DNA from: an uncultured Paracoccaceae bacterium | GTDB lineage: Bacteria > Pseudomonadota > Alphaproteobacteria > Rhodobacterales > Rhodobacteraceae | Direction: 5' to 3' | DNA length: 47,322 bases | Assembly: GCA_937920555.1 (NCBI GenBank) | Contig: CAKZTM010000044.1 | Span: 1-47,322, forward strand | Shown here: positions 8,651-16,920 of the stretch, in pieces | Numbering within the stretch: the first letter of the stretch is position 1 | Layout: each line of letters starts with the position of its first letter | Translations under genes and position numbers: made by a program | The notes under the pieces: generated by a model | What the model was told of the DNA's origin: nothing | Databases searched by the model: none | The model's input: only the letters and a program-made list of their open reading frames with translations

Positions 8651-9400
8651 TCAATAGGGAAGAATTGTGTCTGCCAATTGCTGACCATAGCGCGGCTGTT
8701 GCATGTCCGAGACCTGACCCCGCCCGCCATAAGAAATACGTGCACCCGCGATCTTGTCGTAGGTGATCTCGTTTTTGCGTGAAATATCTTCGGGCCGCAC
8801 AATTCCGGCCACTTGCAAATCCCGCAGCTCGAAATTGACCCGAACCTCCTGATTGCCTTTGACCACCATATGCCCGTTTGGCAAAATATCGACGACCGTG
8901 GCCGCCACGCGCAGCTCAATCTCCTCATTGCGTGAAATCGACCCGTTGCCGGATGCCGATGAGGACGAAGATACGCCCACAGCACTGTTGAGATTGGCGT
9001 CACCGGGCAGCACATTGTTCAACACCTGCGGGATGCCCAGAAAATTGGGAATGGACAGATCATCCGATCCGCTGCGCCCGCGGTTCGATGAGTTGCTGAT
9101 GCTCGCCTGATCGCTGATCTCAATCACGACCGTTAAAATATCGCCCAGACTTTGCGCCCGCCGGTCGCCAAAGAGCGAACTGGGGCCAGAATTCCAAAGC
9201 GAGCCTTCTGCGTATTTGGTCGCTGTGGGGCGGGGACTGCGCCCAACGACGTCCGAATGCCTGCGATCAACACCGGTCAGATATTCCTGATTGTGGCCGA
9301 TGGGGGTGAAAGACGGCTCCTGACCCAAATCGCCCAATCGGCCCGTGCAGGCGCCAAGTAGACCCAACACACAAATCGCGGATGCAAATTTAACTCTCAT
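8651..9400 (-). CDS. flgH: Flagellar L-ring lipoprotein FlgH
   Basis: The 249-residue precursor has a lipoprotein signal ending in the lipobox LGAC (Cys18) and the FlgH core with SLFGDRRAQSLGDILTVVIEI, IELRVAATVVDILPNGHMVVKG and the C-terminal ISYGGRGQV. It forms the L-ring bushing in the outer membrane. The ATG at 9400 is chosen because it lies one base after the flgA stop and gives a compact signal peptide, with TTGAGG upstream; a TTG at 9418 would extend it by 6 residues. Confidence 0.93.
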   Translation of the reverse strand: MRVKFASAICVLGLLGACTGRLGDLGQEPSFTPIGHNQEYLTGVDRRHSDVVGRSPRPTATKYAEGSLWNSGPSSLFGDRRAQSLGDILTVVIEISDQASISNSSNRGRSGSDDLSIPNFLGIPQVLNNVLPGDANLNSAVGVSSSSSASGNGSISRNEEIELRVAATVVDILPNGHMVVKGNQEVRVNFELRDLQVAGIVRPEDISRKNEITYDKIAGARISYGGRGQVSDMQQPRYGQQLADTILPY

Positions 9401-9401
9401 T

Positions 9402-9839
9402 TCAGTTTTGAACCTCAACGCTTGTGGGGCTTGTCACCACTCCAGTTACAATCAATCGGCTGTCAGAATTCATCACCTGAACACGCTGACCCAAAGCGGC
9501 ACGGCCAAGAGAACGCCCGTCTGCGGTAATCTTCAAAGCGCCATGCTCAAACAGAAGCTGCACCAGTTGATTGCGCTCAATGACCGTGATGGGCCCCAAA
9601 TCGCCAATCATCACCGGCCGTCCCGGATACAGGGTCTTGCGGGTCTCCAAACCTACCGCATCCTCAACGCGCTCAAATGCGCCTGATACGCTGCCCGGCG
9701 CGATCACCAAATCGTCGGCTGTGACGATGGTGTTGATCTTCACTGGCCGCGCTGATTGCACGGACTGGGCTGCGGATTGCACAGCCGTGCAGCCCAGCGA
9801 CACCACAATCAAAGCGAGAAAGATGCGGAAACGGTTCAT
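9402..9839 (-). CDS. flgA: Flagellar P-ring assembly protein FlgA
   Basis: The 145-residue protein begins with a cleavable signal peptide (FRIFLALIVVSLGCTAVQSAAQ) and carries the SAF/FlgA core, including ETRKTLYPGRPVMIGDLGP and the closing ALGQRVQVMNSDSRLIVTGVV. FlgA is the periplasmic chaperone for FlgI during P-ring building. The start overlaps the flgG stop by 4 bases (ATGA), so the two are translationally coupled. It is shorter than enterobacterial FlgA, as usual in this order. The partner gene flgI is not in the window. Confidence 0.9.
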   Translation of the reverse strand: MNRFRIFLALIVVSLGCTAVQSAAQSVQSARPVKINTIVTADDLVIAPGSVSGAFERVEDAVGLETRKTLYPGRPVMIGDLGPITVIERNQLVQLLFEHGALKITADGRSLGRAALGQRVQVMNSDSRLIVTGVVTSPTSVEVQN

Positions 9840-10621
9840 CGGATTTGCGTCGTTGCGCCAAGCATTTGGTCGGCGGCTGTGATCACCTTGGCGTTCAATT
9901 CATAGCCGCGCTGCGCTGCAATCAGCTCGGTAATCTCGCGCACCGGATCAACGCTGCTCTCTTCGAGATACCCCTGACGGAACGTCCCGCGACCATCCAC
10001 GCCGGGCTCCCCAACAAGCGGATTTCCAGAAGCTGCGGTCTCTAGATACATGTTGCTGCCGATCGCCTCCAAACCCTTGTCATTTGAAAATGTCGACAGC
10101 GAGAACTGACCGAGAAGCTGCGGATCAGGGCTCTCAAGGAATGTGGCATAAACCTCGCCCTGGGCATTGATCGTCACGCTGCGGGCGTCATCGGGCACGG
10201 TGATGCCCGGCACAATCGAGTACCCCTCCGAGGTCACGATCTCCCCGTCACCGGTCATCTTCAAGGCGCCGTCACGGGTGTAGGCTTGCCCGCCGGATGG
10301 AAGCTCAACCTCCAAATAACCGCCGCCCTCGATGGCCACATCCAACTGGCCGCCGGTTGCGCGGATCGAGCCTTGTTCCACATCCATGGAAATCGCCGAG
10401 GGGCGAACGCCCAAACCAAGCTGAACACCCGCCGGTAGAACCGTACCATCAGAGGCGTTTACCGTGCCGGGGCTGCGCACCTGTTGGTAATGCAAATCTG
10501 CAAACTCAGCGCGCCGCGCGTTGTAAGCCGTGGTCGACATATTCGCGAGGTTGTTTGAGATCACCTCAACCCGCATTTGCTGGGCATCCATACCGGTTGC
10601 CGCGATTTTAAGTGCCTGCAT
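9836..10621 (-). CDS. flgG: Flagellar distal rod protein FlgG
   Basis: The 261-residue protein is full-length FlgG. The N-terminal rod signature is MQALKIAATGMDAQQMRVEV followed by ISNNLANMSTTAYNARRAEF, and the C-terminal flagellar domain ends GYLEESSVDPVREITELI with AQRGYELNAKVI. It forms the distal rod crossing the peptidoglycan and outer membrane. It follows flgF by 19 bases and overlaps flgA by 4. Confidence 0.95.
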   Translation of the reverse strand: MQALKIAATGMDAQQMRVEVISNNLANMSTTAYNARRAEFADLHYQQVRSPGTVNASDGTVLPAGVQLGLGVRPSAISMDVEQGSIRATGGQLDVAIEGGGYLEVELPSGGQAYTRDGALKMTGDGEIVTSEGYSIVPGITVPDDARSVTINAQGEVYATFLESPDPQLLGQFSLSTFSNDKGLEAIGSNMYLETAASGNPLVGEPGVDGRGTFRQGYLEESSVDPVREITELIAAQRGYELNAKVITAADQMLGATTQIR

Positions 10622-10640
10622 GCTTCACCTGTTTTTCGTG

Positions 10641-11363
10641 TTAACCTTTAGCTCCCAGCGTGCGAATGACGCTGCGAATTCTCTCATCTTCTTTGTCCAT
10701 GAACTTCCTGCTGCTCTCATAGGCGCGCTGAACTTCAATCAGCCGCGCGATCTGGATCACAGGATCAACGTTCGATCCCTCAATATAGCCTTGAATGACG
10801 GACGGGGCGTCCACCTGATCGGCGCCGGCATCGGATTTGAAAAACACACCGTCCTCGCGGACCAGCTCGGATGCATCAGCCGGGGCCACAACACCAATTT
10901 GGGATATCGGACCCTCGCGGGTGCTAATCGTGCCATCAGATGCGATCGACAGGCCGGGCTGATCGGGGGGAATGAATATCGGTGCGCCGCCACTGTCCAA
11001 AACCCGGTAGCCGTCAAATGTGACCAGCTCGTTTTCGGCATTTGGTGTGAAAGCGCCGTTGCGGGTCAGGCGCACGCCATTTGGTGTCTCCACCTGGAAA
11101 AAGCCGTCGCCCTGAATGGCTACATCAAAGGTGCCACCGGTTTTCGACAAAACTCCGTCCAACTCGCTTGTGTAGCGGACGCGGGCGTCGGTCATTGAGA
11201 TCGAACCGCCCTCGCTATGGGTCGCTTGAACCATTTCAGCAAAAACCACACCTTCGGCGCGGTATCCTGTGGTAGAGGAATTGGCTATGTTATTCGCCGT
11301 TACCTGAAGTTCCTTCAGGAGACCCGATTGCCGGGTCAGTGCTATGTAACTGGGGCTATCCAA
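10641..11363 (-). CDS. flgF: Flagellar proximal rod protein FlgF
   Basis: The 240-residue protein shows the rod family N-terminus (ALTRQSGLLKELQVTANNIA with NSSTTGYRAEGVVF) and C-terminus (GYIEGSNVDPVIQIARLIEV, QRAYESSRKF). FlgF forms part of the proximal rod. It is the first gene of flgF-flgG-flgA-flgH-fliL. The 159 bases before it, up to the fliQ stop, contain a candidate CtrA-like site at 11446-11460, so the operon may have its own promoter. Confidence 0.94.
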   Translation of the reverse strand: MDSPSYIALTRQSGLLKELQVTANNIANSSTTGYRAEGVVFAEMVQATHSEGGSISMTDARVRYTSELDGVLSKTGGTFDVAIQGDGFFQVETPNGVRLTRNGAFTPNAENELVTFDGYRVLDSGGAPIFIPPDQPGLSIASDGTISTREGPISQIGVVAPADASELVREDGVFFKSDAGADQVDAPSVIQGYIEGSNVDPVIQIARLIEVQRAYESSRKFMDKEDERIRSVIRTLGAKG

Positions 11364-11445
11364 GAGATTCTCTCCGTGCTGACGAATGCGCCGTTAATCG
11401 GTATTCTTCCGATCATGCTGATGTGTTCAATTTGACCAATCGTAG

Positions 11446-11460
11446 TTAACAGGCGGTCAA
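11446..11460 (-). promoter_or_regulatory. Candidate CtrA-like box upstream of flgF
   Basis: TTAA and TCAA are separated by 7 bases (on the minus strand TTGA-N7-TTAA), one base from the CtrA consensus TTAA-N7-TTAA. CtrA controls flagellar genes in several Rhodobacterales. It lies about 85 bases before the flgF start. A one-mismatch match of this length can occur by chance. Confidence 0.35.
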
Positions 11461-11522
11461 CCAAGCTTTGGTTCGAGGCTGAAACTTGTGTCGAATTTTA
11501 GCTACTTTCCTGTAAATCCCGG

Positions 11523-11789
11523 TTATCGGCGCTCAATCGAGGTGATGATTTGCGCATTGTAAAAGGCCACAAGCGTTTGACCGACAAAGCCAACGGTCAA
11601 CCAAAAGACCACGAAAATGGCGCCAAGTTTGGGAACAAATGTCAGTGTCATCTCCTGCACCGACGTCAACGCCTGAAATAGTCCGATGACAGTGCCGACC
11701 ACGAGCGACACAAGCAAAATGGGCAAAGAAACGATGAAGGCGGTCCAAAGGGCCGCCCGCAAAACGTCGATAATCTGCGCCTCTGTCAT
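11523..11789 (-). CDS. fliQ: Flagellar export gate protein FliQ
   Basis: The 88-residue protein has two transmembrane helices (about residues 16-40 and 53-75) with the family pattern LPILLVSLVVGTVIGLFQAL and QEMTLTFVPKL. FliQ forms the membrane export gate with FliP and FliR. Its ATG shares one base with the fliE stop (TAATG), indicating coupled translation. FliR is encoded at 20689-21474, but fliP is absent from the window. Confidence 0.94.
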   Translation of the reverse strand: MTEAQIIDVLRAALWTAFIVSLPILLVSLVVGTVIGLFQALTSVQEMTLTFVPKLGAIFVVFWLTVGFVGQTLVAFYNAQIITSIERR

Positions 11790-12088
11790 TAGACCGGCAT
11801 CCGCAAAATTTCCTGATAAGCCTCTACAACTTTGTCGCGCACCGTGACGGCAGTCTCGATGGCCATTTCAGTTTGCGCCAATGCCGTCACAACGGAATGC
11901 GCATCCGCATTTCCTGACAGGCCCGCCTCGGCGGTCTTTTCTCCGGCTTGGAGCGTGCTGATCAGATCACCGGCGATCTGGGCAAAACTTGGCCCATCGT
12001 CTTTAGGTGCTGTGGCACCTGCAACCGGCTTGATCGCAGTGGCAAGGTTTTGGTAGTTCTGGGACGCAAGGGTGCTGGAAATATCCAT
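11789..12088 (-). CDS. fliE: Flagellar hook-basal body protein FliE
   Basis: The 99-residue protein matches FliE, the adapter joining the MS-ring/export gate to the proximal rod. The C-terminal signature includes SVVTALAQTEMAIETAVTVR and DKVVEAYQEILRMPV. It sits in flgB-flgC-fliE-fliQ, the standard order for the rod base, 15 bases after flgC and overlapping fliQ by one base. Confidence 0.93.
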   Translation of the reverse strand: MDISSTLASQNYQNLATAIKPVAGATAPKDDGPSFAQIAGDLISTLQAGEKTAEAGLSGNADAHSVVTALAQTEMAIETAVTVRDKVVEAYQEILRMPV

Positions 12089-12103
12089 GGTGGTTGGTCT
12101 TCC

Positions 12104-12496
12104 TTATCGACGTAAGAGTTCAAGCAGCGAAGTCGCCATTTGGCGGGACTGATCAAACATTTTCAGGTTGGCTTCATAAGATCGCTGCGCCTCGCGCGCG
12201 TCGGCAATCTCGATAATTGAATTGACGTTTGACCCCTCCAGATACCCCTCGCTGTCGGCCATGGGATGGGTCGGGTTGTAGCTGCGTTTCAACTCGCCAC
12301 TATCAAGAGACATCCGCCCGGTCTTCACCAGGCTCATCCCGATATCACGATCGAACACCTGCTCGAACGGTACGATCTTGCGCCGGTACCCCGGAGTGTC
12401 AGAATTGGCAATGTTCTCGGTGGATATGCGAACACGGGCCGCGTGGGCCTGCATGCCGCTGGCCGACACGGCCATTGATTTTGCGAAATCACTCAT
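12104..12496 (-). CDS. flgC: Flagellar proximal rod protein FlgC
   Basis: The 130-residue protein carries the rod N-terminus (residues 5-38, with ISTENIANSDTPGYRRK) and C-terminus (GYLEGSNVNSIIEIADAREA, QRSYEANLKMF). FlgC builds the proximal rod with FlgB and FlgF. It lies 21 bases after flgB and 15 before fliE in one operon. Confidence 0.95.
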   Translation of the reverse strand: MSDFAKSMAVSASGMQAHAARVRISTENIANSDTPGYRRKIVPFEQVFDRDIGMSLVKTGRMSLDSGELKRSYNPTHPMADSEGYLEGSNVNSIIEIADAREAQRSYEANLKMFDQSRQMATSLLELLRR

Positions 12497-12517
12497 TTTT
12501 CAGTCCTGTGTGCATTG

Positions 12518-12901
12518 TTATCGCCGCCCGAGGCTGGCCTTTAGGATCGCCATAGATTTTTGGTAAACACCAATGGCAAGCTCGTGCTGGTGCCTGATAT
12601 CGGCACTGCGAACCATCTGATCTTCGATTGAAACATTGTTGCCGTTTGGCGATTGCGCACCCAAAGTCGAGGTCATGACGATCTCGGCGCTTCGTGTGTT
12701 TGGGGCCGTCATAGTATGGCCGGGGCGGCTGGCCCGCATCGCAAAATGCGTCTCAACCTTAGGCGAAAACGCCTTGAGGTCTTTGGCCTTATAGCCCGGA
12801 GTGTCCGCGTTGGCGATATTTCCGGAAATCAAACCCTGCCTCTTATAGGCATGGTTCGCCAGATCGCCCGCGAGGGACATTATTTTGAGCGGTGTCGTCA
12901 T
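12518..12901 (-). CDS. flgB: Flagellar proximal rod protein FlgB
   Basis: The 127-residue protein is FlgB, with the N-terminal SGNIANADTPGYKAKDLKAF signature and a C-terminal helix (ADIRHQHELAIGVYQKSMAI). It starts the rod. The ATG at 12901 is chosen because GGGAG lies 8 bases before it; an in-frame GTG at 12916 lacks such a site. First gene of flgB-flgC-fliE-fliQ, divergent from fliI across a 90-base AT-rich spacer that must hold both promoters. Confidence 0.94.
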   Translation of the reverse strand: MTTPLKIMSLAGDLANHAYKRQGLISGNIANADTPGYKAKDLKAFSPKVETHFAMRASRPGHTMTAPNTRSAEIVMTSTLGAQSPNGNNVSIEDQMVRSADIRHQHELAIGVYQKSMAILKASLGRR

Positions 12902-12991
12902 CGGGGTTTCTCCCACGGTTTGTCTTCGAACGAATATTTAACCGTTCTTGGTTGATAATTCGTGACCACAAAACAATGGGTTTGATTAAAA

Positions 12992-14308
12992 TTGCAGACA
13001 AACTTTGACCGACTGAGCGACGATCTTGCGACGCTGAATGTATCGACCCGCACGGGTCATGTCTCTGGCGTGTTGGCCGGGGCCATCCAGATCAAAGGGC
13101 TCGCACCCAGCGCGCGGGTCGGGGATCTGGTGCGCTTGGAGGGGCCGACAAAGACCGAACATCTGGCCGAGGTGGTGGCCATCACCGCTGAGACCGCGAT
13201 TGTCTCCCCGTTTGAAAGCGACACCTCGCCTGCGATCGGTGCGCCTGCGCGTTTGGCCCGCGATATCGATCTGCGCCCGAACCGGGATTGGATCGGCCGG
13301 ATTTTGGATGCCTTTGGTCGGCCTTTGGATGGAAAAAAACTGACCATGGGGGCCACCTCTGCGGCCCTGCGCCGCGCGCCCCCCGCCGCCAGCAATCGCC
13401 GCCAGCTCAGCTACCGGCTCAGCACAAAACTTGCGGTCATGGACACACTTTTGCCATTGGCCAAAGGTCAGCGGATCGGAGTTTTTGCAGGAAGCGGCGT
13501 TGGTAAAACATCGCTGCTTGCGCAATTGGCCAAGCATATTGAGGCAGATTGCATCGTGATTTGTCTGGTCGGGGAGCGGGGAAGGGAGCTCAACGAGTTT
13601 ATAGAGACCGGCCTCGGCCCCGAGGGCATGGCGCGCTCCGTTGTTGTGGCCGCCACGTCTGATCAATCCTCGCTGGTGAAACGCCGGGCGGCTTGGACCG
13701 CGACCGCGATTGCTGAACATTTCAGAGATGAAGGCCAGCATGTGCTCCTGATTGTGGATTCGATTACCCGCTTTGCCGAGGCGCACCGCGAAGTCGCCTT
13801 GACCGCCGGCGAAACCCCGTCCCTTCGTGCGTTCCCGCCCTCCACCAGCAATATGATCGCCTCGCTCACTGAACGGGCTGGCACCGGCGCGGGCAGTCAG
13901 GGTGACATTACCGCCATTTACAGCGTGCTGGTGGCCGGTGCGGACATGGATGAACCGGTTGCCGACATGACCCGCGGTTTGTTGGACGGCCATATCATTC
14001 TGGATCGCTCCATCGCTGAGCGGGGCCGTTTTCCGGCCATTGATGTCCGGCGCAGTGTGTCGCGGTCGCTTCCTCAAATTGCCAATGAGGCGGAAAATGC
14101 GCTGATCGCCCGCGCCCGCAAAATCATCAATTCTTATGAGACCGCCGAGCCACTGATCCAAACCGGTCTTTATACTGCCGGCAGTGATCCTGCGATTGAC
14201 GAGGCGATCCGCCTTTGGCCTCGTTTGGACGCCTTCATTCAAACTCATGGATTGCCGGATAATAGTGCCAGCTTTGTAGAACTCGCATCGTTATTTGAAC
14301 CGGGCTAA
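12992..14308 (+). CDS. fliI: Flagellum-specific ATPase FliI
   Basis: The 438-residue protein is the hexameric ATPase of flagellar export. The Walker A loop GSGVGKTS lies at residues 167-174 (Lys172), and Walker B LLIVDS ends at Asp256-Ser257. The family block AFPPSTSNMIASLTERAG follows. The start is a TTG: an in-frame stop at 12983-12985 leaves only TTG at 12992 as a full-length start, and no ATG is in frame before residue 120. Partner fliH is not adjacent. Convergent with the DUF1217 gene, with 69 bases between that hold no clear terminator. Confidence 0.95.
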   Translation: MQTNFDRLSDDLATLNVSTRTGHVSGVLAGAIQIKGLAPSARVGDLVRLEGPTKTEHLAEVVAITAETAIVSPFESDTSPAIGAPARLARDIDLRPNRDWIGRILDAFGRPLDGKKLTMGATSAALRRAPPAASNRRQLSYRLSTKLAVMDTLLPLAKGQRIGVFAGSGVGKTSLLAQLAKHIEADCIVICLVGERGRELNEFIETGLGPEGMARSVVVAATSDQSSLVKRRAAWTATAIAEHFRDEGQHVLLIVDSITRFAEAHREVALTAGETPSLRAFPPSTSNMIASLTERAGTGAGSQGDITAIYSVLVAGADMDEPVADMTRGLLDGHIILDRSIAERGRFPAIDVRRSVSRSLPQIANEAENALIARARKIINSYETAEPLIQTGLYTAGSDPAIDEAIRLWPRLDAFIQTHGLPDNSASFVELASLFEPG

Positions 14309-14377
14309 AAACAGACGGGCGAGGTCTCCTGCGGTTCGCACCCAGATGCGCCGCCGCCCTGAGGCAGTTGGGCCTGG

Positions 14378-15217
14378 TTACAGCTGAGATAGCAACAAAT
14401 TCGTCGTGCCCAGGGATCCCAGACCGGAGTTTTGCAGCAATGACAGCGCTGAATACCCCGGCGTTGACGATACCGGCCCACCACCTAGTTGGCTGCGCAC
14501 CATAAAGTCATTGAGCAGCTTATCGACATTCTCAGGGTCTTGAAAAATCGTTATGGAATCGTCGCCAAACAAAGCCCGCGACTTTTCCTGAAATATCTCA
14601 AGTTGGCGATCCACGTCCAAAGCGCCCACAGATGTCGGCAGCCCAAAGGCGGTTTCAAACACACTGCGCAAAGGCGTGTTGCCCATAATCTGAAACCACG
14701 CCGTGTCCTTTGCAATTCCGTCCTGAGCGACATCATTAATCTCTCGCTTGAAATTCAAGGCCAGCCGGATCGAATTGTCCACATCGCCAACGGCCGTCTC
14801 AAATTTCTGAGTTTGATATGCATTGACTATTTTGTCAGCAAAGTCCGATTGAAGGATATTGGCACCAAGAATATTTCCATATCCAAACGCCTCCGCTAAA
14901 TCTTTGTAGCGTGCGTCGACCAAACGGTTTGCAAATGCGCCCGGTTCTTCGGTGCCTTCTGCCAGCACCTTGTTTATGAAGAATTTCTTCGATTGATCTT
15001 CCTGCAAGCCAAAAGCGCCAAGGGCCACTTTCAATAAAAGATAATCTTCCGTCAGATCATCCGCCGTGGCCGCCTTATGGATGTTCTCTTTAAAATACGC
15101 GATCTCACGGGCGATGTCGGGGCTCTCATTGAACACCGCTTGCTGGGCCTCCTGGGTCCGCTCAATGAACCGCAAACCCGCCAGACCGCCAAGAGGAACC
15201 AGAGGCTGAAAGGTCAT
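14378..15217 (-). CDS. DUF1217 domain flagellar-cluster protein
   Basis: The 279-residue protein belongs to the DUF1217 family, found in alphaproteobacterial flagellar clusters. It is mostly helical (for instance FVLSNESPDIAREIAYF-like residues 28-45) with a Gly/Ser-rich C-terminus (about 245-279, LGGGPVSSTPGYSALSLL). No signal peptide or membrane segment is seen. It is the third gene of flaF-flbT-DUF1217, and its ATG overlaps the flbT stop by 4 bases. Its job is not established; the placement suggests a role in flagellin expression or filament assembly. Confidence 0.82.
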   Translation of the reverse strand: MTFQPLVPLGGLAGLRFIERTQEAQQAVFNESPDIAREIAYFKENIHKAATADDLTEDYLLLKVALGAFGLQEDQSKKFFINKVLAEGTEEPGAFANRLVDARYKDLAEAFGYGNILGANILQSDFADKIVNAYQTQKFETAVGDVDNSIRLALNFKREINDVAQDGIAKDTAWFQIMGNTPLRSVFETAFGLPTSVGALDVDRQLEIFQEKSRALFGDDSITIFQDPENVDKLLNDFMVRSQLGGGPVSSTPGYSALSLLQNSGLGSLGTTNLLLSQL

Positions 15218-15618
15218 GATGCCGCCACCGCCAATAGTCTTTCCTCGCGGGCCAACAAGGCACGAAGGCTTTTGAGGGCCTGATAAAACTGCTTGAGGCC
15301 CACGCTACGGGTCGCATTGTCCAGATGGCTTTTACTGTCGGGATCGGTAAAGACCTGACTAAGCTGCTCAATACCCCGCAAAATCTGAAAGGAAGCCTCC
15401 GAGGGATCAGCTTCCCCGGCCAAAACAAGCTGGGTGATATAACAGACCCGCTTAACCGGCGTTTTGGCATCTTCGGGATGGATCGCGTCGCGCAGGCGCA
15501 ATACGTTCACGTCCTCACTCACAACGACGATATTCGATCGCTTCTCACCGTTTTGAAGCACCACGCCGTTGATCATGAAGCGCTCTTTGGGGCGCAATTT
15601 TAAGACAAGTCCAGCCAT
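15214..15618 (-). CDS. flbT: Flagellin mRNA regulator FlbT
   Basis: The 134-residue protein matches FlbT, with the N-terminal LKLRPKERFMINGVVLQNGE and the central YITQLVLAGEADPSEA. In Caulobacter, FlbT binds the flagellin mRNA leader and represses its translation until the hook is finished, opposing FlaF. Here it lies between flaF (8 bases upstream) and the DUF1217 gene (overlap 4 bases). No flagellin gene is nearby, so it would act in trans. Confidence 0.92.
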   Translation of the reverse strand: MAGLVLKLRPKERFMINGVVLQNGEKRSNIVVVSEDVNVLRLRDAIHPEDAKTPVKRVCYITQLVLAGEADPSEASFQILRGIEQLSQVFTDPDSKSHLDNATRSVGLKQFYQALKSLRALLAREERLLAVAAS

Positions 15619-15626
15619 GTCAGTTC

Positions 15627-15992
15627 CTAACCTTTTCCCAGTCCGCGCATAATCGTCTTATTGAGGTCTATGAGGGTCTGAATATCGCCCTCACCGCTTA
15701 AAACCTGCGCCGAATGCCGCATGACAAATTGAGCCAGAGAAAAGATATTGGCGCGCAATTCAACGGGCAGCTCATTTTCATCCAGGCTTACGTCGCGGGC
15801 CAGAATGTTCCACAAACGACGGTTTTGATGCACCGCGTCCGCAAGATCAGCGAATTGCGGATTTTGATTGCGGGTATAAGCGGTCAAGGCACCGGTCACT
15901 CTGGTGAAAGCCTGATATTCGATGCTCCGCTCAGACCGAACAACTGTATCAGAGGCGCCATATGGGTTTTGACTTAGAGCTGTATTTTGCAT
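15627..15992 (-). CDS. flaF: Flagellin synthesis regulator FlaF
   Basis: The 121-residue protein matches FlaF, with the conserved RSIEYQAFTRVTGAL segment (about residues 22-36), NRRLWNILARDV and the C-terminal LIDLNKTIMRGL. FlaF promotes flagellin synthesis or secretion and counteracts FlbT. It is the first gene of flaF-flbT-DUF1217. In many relatives fliC lies directly upstream; here there is a 237-base spacer followed by flgN. Confidence 0.92.
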   Translation of the reverse strand: MQNTALSQNPYGASDTVVRSERSIEYQAFTRVTGALTAYTRNQNPQFADLADAVHQNRRLWNILARDVSLDENELPVELRANIFSLAQFVMRHSAQVLSGEGDIQTLIDLNKTIMRGLGKG

Positions 15993-16229
15993 TTATCTCA
16001 CTTATAGCAGCAGTCGATGATCCAGTTGCGAGGGTCCGCGATCACGCAATGAGCGCAGGCCCCTACAAGCCATCTGTGAATTTAAGTGGATCCGACAGGC
16101 AAGGCCCAACCAATCCGTTGAAGCCTATATTGCCGTAAAACTGCATAATACGAGGTTAAGCAGAGCCATTTGCACGACCTCATAAGGCGAAAAAGCCGGG
16201 ACTATATTAGTCAAATTTTAGGTTAAACC
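15993..16229. other. Spacer between flgN and flaF (237 bp), no gene seen
   Basis: No reading frame with a ribosome-binding site or conserved sequence is seen on either strand, and nothing reads as a flagellin remnant. The spacer lies between two genes on the minus strand and probably holds the flaF promoter. A short inverted repeat (GAGGT at 16152, ACCTC at 16177) was noticed but is too weak to name. Confidence 0.5.
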
Positions 16230-16583
16230 TCATGCCCGCTTCTCGATTTTCCCGGCAGGTGCGGTGACGTTCGTAACGTCGCCGTTGCTGCTGTAAGTGT
16301 TGAGCTGCGTGGTCGCGCGGCGGATCATCTCGATCTGTTCGCGGGCCGCTTTGGTGCCTTCGATGGCGGCGCCAAGAAGGCGGACATTTTTCGCCGCGAT
16401 GGCACGAACTTCCGTGAGCGCGGCTTGGGTCTCGTCGGATGCAATCTCCGGATCGGCCTCGTAACTCGATATAATTTCGTCGATCACCGTCGAGGTGGCG
16501 GCCAGACTTGTGATCTCTCCGCTGCGCAGGGCGTCACGATCTTGCAGCAGAAGTTCTTTAAGGCGTTCAATGCGTTGGGGCAT
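16230..16583 (-). CDS. flgN: FlgN-type flagellar chaperone
   Basis: The 117-residue all-helical protein has the FlgN-like pattern: an N-terminal helix PQRIERLKELLLQDRDALRS, a central acidic helix and a C-terminal segment AREQIEMIRRATTQLNTYSS. FlgN keeps the hook-filament junction proteins FlgK and FlgL export-competent. The ATG at 16583 is 7 bases after the flgJ stop. The frame is open further upstream but that part is antisense-like and Arg-rich. Assignment rests on size, helices and context rather than on invariant residues. Confidence 0.72.
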   Translation of the reverse strand: MPQRIERLKELLLQDRDALRSGEITSLAATSTVIDEIISSYEADPEIASDETQAALTEVRAIAAKNVRLLGAAIEGTKAAREQIEMIRRATTQLNTYSSNGDVTNVTAPAGKIEKRA

Positions 16584-16590
16584 GGGGGCT

Positions 16591-16875
16591 CTATTTCTTT
16601 GTTTGATTTTCGATGATGGATTTATAGACCAAATCAGCAATTCCGATGCCGCCCGAACGCGAAAGCGCCTGCGCATACGCATCATTGAGCATGGACGAAA
16701 AAGCCTCCTCGCCGGGGCCACCGCCAAAACTTTCACTGGTTTTGTTAACGCCGCTATATTTGAGCATCTCGGACAGAAAACTGGCCTCGAACTCTTCGGC
16801 AATTTTGCGCTGGGGATCGGGTGGTGCTGGGGCGACCGCAGCACCCAGTGGCGGGTTTTTCCCGGATATTTCCAT
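16591..16875 (-). CDS. flgJ: Rod-binding protein, one-domain FlgJ
   Basis: The 94-residue protein corresponds only to the N-terminal rod-binding domain of FlgJ, with the signature IAEEFEASFLSEMLKYSGV (about residues 24-42) and SSMLNDAYAQALSRSGGIGI near the end. The muramidase domain of enterobacterial FlgJ is absent; a separate SltF-type transglycosylase is encoded at 23566-24381. It caps the growing rod in the periplasm. The ATG at 16875 has GGAG 6 bases upstream and is preferred over a start at 16917. Confidence 0.88.
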   Translation of the reverse strand: MEISGKNPPLGAAVAPAPPDPQRKIAEEFEASFLSEMLKYSGVNKTSESFGGGPGEEAFSSMLNDAYAQALSRSGGIGIADLVYKSIIENQTKK

Positions 16876-16920
16876 AAAATTCTCCGTTTTTTGTTTGGTC
16901 CATTGGCCTGTCTTCACACA

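Noticed and set aside
12986-14248. A 420-codon minus-strand frame opposite fliI.
   Set aside because: fliI is clear on the plus strand with Walker motifs; the antisense frame is His/Arg/Gly-rich, as expected from a GC-rich coding shadow.
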